Positions 6,404-7,786 of a stretch of DNA of 7,786 bases are shown here, one piece after another. Source of the stretch: Candidatus Babelota bacterium. Lineage in GTDB: Bacteria; Babelota; Babeliae; Babelales; JAUPTZ01. The position numbers and the translations under genes were made by a program. The stretch covers positions 1-7,786 of the forward strand of contig JAUPVI010000045.1 of NCBI GenBank assembly GCA_030917105.1, in the 5' to 3' direction. The notes below the pieces were generated by a model, which ran no database searches, had not been told where the DNA came from, and worked only from the letters and a program-made list of their open reading frames with translations. The stretch's first letter is position 1; the number at the start of each line of letters is the position of its first letter.

Positions 6404-7753
6404 ATGGATATTAAAAAGGTAGTGTTGACACTTTGTGTCGCATTGGGAGTTATTGCTAGCACGCAAGCTGGGCCGGTGGATGGTCTTGTGACCACTTTGC
6501 AAGCGCAAGTGGGGACTCAGCTACTTAATTTTGTGAATAGTTCGTTGGTTGGCTCATCTGAGCTGCCGGCGTTGCAGCGCATTATTGCCGGCATGGGGAG
6601 TAATTTAGCGTACTTGCAAGCGCAAGCGAATGGCGGCGACATGGGTGCTGCTACTGCATTTGGCACAATAGCTGGCATACTGGGAAGTGATGACATTACT
6701 GTTAAGCTTCAGTCCGCGGATGATGTGCGTAGATTGATGACTTCATTTATGAATGCAAGCAGTCTTCTTGAGCGGTCAAGTAGCACTACGGTGCCAACGA
6801 CAAGTGTGTATGTTATGCAATTGTACTATGATTTCTCATATGTACTTTCAAAGTTGCCGCCTGTAGTTATTCCTACCGTTGCTGCCACAACAACTACTAC
6901 GGAAACTACTACAACAACTTCTGCGCAGCCAGAACCCAAGCGGGCGCCTGGCGGCTTGAGCGCTGGTGTTATCGCGGGTATTGCGGCTGGTGCTGTTGCG
7001 ATAATTGGCGGAGCGATGTTTGTTGCATATAAAGTTAATGAAAAAAGAAAGGCCCGAAGGACTGAAGTAGATTCTGGTTTTCAGTTGATATCGCAGCCAC
7101 TTATTGCAGCTTCCACTGACGCACCAGGGAACTCGCCGGCAGTAATGGCTCCTGCTGCACCAGTATTGCCAGTAGAGCAGTCTGCTGTTAGTGCGACTGA
7201 GGTTTTGACAGTAGGACATTCTGAACCGGCAACGCCGGTGGTGGCAGCGCGGGATGATGTAGCGCTTACTCTTACGTCGGACTCTGCGGCGCAATCAAGC
7301 ATAAGTCTCACTCGGGAACAAATCGTTCAGGTTGTGGCGGCGCTGACTGGAATCCAATTACCACCGGCAGCGGCTTCGTCGGTAGCAGCGCGACAACTGC
7401 CGCAGCTAGAGGTAATTACGGACTCACATGCTATAAGTCCAGATACAATTCCGGTGATGGCTTCCGCCTCTCCAATCCCTGTCGCTCTTGGTTCAGCTGC
7501 ATCAGCTGCATCTGCTGCGGTATTAGTTACTGAATCAGTTTTGAATGTCCAAGAAAATGCTTCTAGTGAGGCGTCGGTCACACACCAATCACTACCGAAA
7601 GAGGCAGTTATTAAGGGTAAACCCGAGAGCCCGAGTGTGATGAGAACTTTGCTCTGTTGTGCTGGTGCTGCTTCTATGGGGGCTTTTTTAATGAGGCTTG
7701 TCCCTCCGGCTCTTAACCGCTACTGTCAAACCAAAGTGATTTTGTCACTTTGA
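6404..7753 (+). CDS. Unrecognised exported membrane protein with Thr-rich stalk and low-complexity tail
   Basis: A 449-aa protein of no family I recognise. Domains in order: a signal peptide (1-22, ending STQA/G); a helical Ala/Leu/Ser-rich ectodomain (about 23-155, e.g. GLVTTLQAQVGTQLLNFVNSSL); a Thr stalk (162-172, interrupted by one Glu) and Pro-containing linker; a Gly/Ala-rich membrane helix with repeated small-xxx-small spacing (about 184-208); and a basic stop-transfer stretch VNEKRKARR (211-219). A long Ala/Pro/Ser/Val-rich, probably disordered region (225-410) follows, and then a second hydrophobic segment (about 414-433, with CC at 418-419). If both helices span the membrane, the disordered region is cytoplasmic and the short C-terminus is outside. 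The ATG is chosen because the signal peptide begins there and GGGGGA lies just 3 nt upstream, an unusually close ribosome site. The frame ends within an inverted repeat. Confidence 0.78.
   Translation: MDIKKVVLTLCVALGVIASTQAGPVDGLVTTLQAQVGTQLLNFVNSSLVGSSELPALQRIIAGMGSNLAYLQAQANGGDMGAATAFGTIAGILGSDDITVKLQSADDVRRLMTSFMNASSLLERSSSTTVPTTSVYVMQLYYDFSYVLSKLPPVVIPTVAATTTTTETTTTTSAQPEPKRAPGGLSAGVIAGIAAGAVAIIGGAMFVAYKVNEKRKARRTEVDSGFQLISQPLIAASTDAPGNSPAVMAPAAPVLPVEQSAVSATEVLTVGHSEPATPVVAARDDVALTLTSDSAAQSSISLTREQIVQVVAALTGIQLPPAAASSVAARQLPQLEVITDSHAISPDTIPVMASASPIPVALGSAASAASAAVLVTESVLNVQENASSEASVTHQSLPKEAVIKGKPESPSVMRTLLCCAGAASMGAFLMRLVPPALNRYCQTKVILSL
6887..6919 (+). repeat. Threonine-codon microsatellite in the 449-aa protein gene
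   Basis: Near-perfect ACA/ACT trinucleotide tract encoding five Thr, one Glu and five Thr. It forms the stalk between ectodomain and membrane helix. Tracts of this kind can change length by slippage in whole codons. Confidence 0.8.
7493..7519 (+). repeat. Three tandem 9-nt units coding Ser-Ala-Ala
   Basis: TCAGCTGCA is repeated twice exactly and then once with two changes (TCTGCTGCG). It encodes SAASAASAA inside the low-complexity tail of the 449-aa protein and is a small sign of local repeat expansion. Confidence 0.85.
7732..7752 (+). repeat. Inverted repeat spanning the stop codon of the 449-aa protein gene
   Basis: CAAAGTGA (7732-7739) and TCACTTTG (7745-7752) form a perfect 8-bp stem with loop TTTTG. 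The first two bases of the TGA stop lie in the right arm. No T-run follows, so a standard intrinsic terminator is not supported. The window ends 33 nt after the stop with nothing identifiable. Confidence 0.6.
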
Positions 7754-7786
7754 TGTCGTGCTTGTAGCCTAGTGGCGGCTCGTCGG

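Noticed and set aside
6848..7294. Long minus-strand open frame (148 codons)
   Set aside because: Arg/Ser/Cys-rich translation opposite the low-complexity Ala/Thr-rich coding region of the 449-aa protein; typical of a shadow frame.
7081..7581. Two minus-strand open frames opposite the tail of the 449-aa protein
   Set aside because: They mirror the Ala/Ser/Pro/Val composition bias on the opposite strand; no ribosome site or promoter supports them.
1..7786. CRISPR arrays, insertion sequences, tRNA or rRNA genes, attachment sites
   Set aside because: No regularly spaced repeats, transposase motifs, terminal inverted repeats or tRNA-like folds could be recognised by reading both strands.

Overview
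The window looks like a chromosomal segment of a Gram-negative-type bacterium. An exported protein ending in a C-terminal phenylalanine has the composition of an outer-membrane beta-barrel. There are conserved translation and lipid genes and clear sigma70-like promoters. The best lineage guess is Candidatus Dependentiae (TM6/Babeliales) or a similar host-associated group. It rests on two things: an EF4/LepA whose residues look more like eukaryotic mitochondrial GUF1 than like E. coli, Chlamydia or Rickettsia LepA, and a cluster of exported proteins that I do not recognise. This assignment is an inference from memory, not a search result.

Left half (1-4196, minus strand). Genes run right to left: a beta-barrel-type exported protein (433 aa), argS (arginyl-tRNA synthetase, complete), a 78-aa FeoA-type SH3-like protein, and the first 305 codons of lepA (EF4), cut by the window edge. 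argS, the FeoA-like gene and lepA are spaced by 1 and 16 nt and look like one operon. The barrel gene lies 54 nt upstream of argS and may feed transcription into it.

Centre (4197-4325). This is a compact divergent regulatory region. A good plus-strand promoter for the phosphatidyltransferase gene overlaps, in its -35 box, a plausible minus-strand promoter for the barrel gene. The plus-strand gene (194 aa) carries the complete CDP-alcohol phosphatidyltransferase signature and is probably pgsA. It is followed by a near-perfect 20-bp-stem hairpin terminator at 5036-5076.

Right half (5141-7753, plus strand). Three consecutive genes encode proteins with signal peptides and no family I can name. 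They are a 226-aa protein with a C-terminal membrane anchor, a 141-aa helical exported protein that starts on a GTG overlapping the previous stop, and, after a 164-nt leader, a 449-aa protein. The last has a helical ectodomain, a poly-Thr stalk, a glycine-rich membrane helix, a long Ala/Pro/Ser/Val-rich tail and a second hydrophobic segment. These genes are the least explained part of the window and the best candidates for something undescribed, perhaps an envelope or host-interaction module. No enzymatic, defence, CRISPR, mobile-element or RNA-gene signature is visible.
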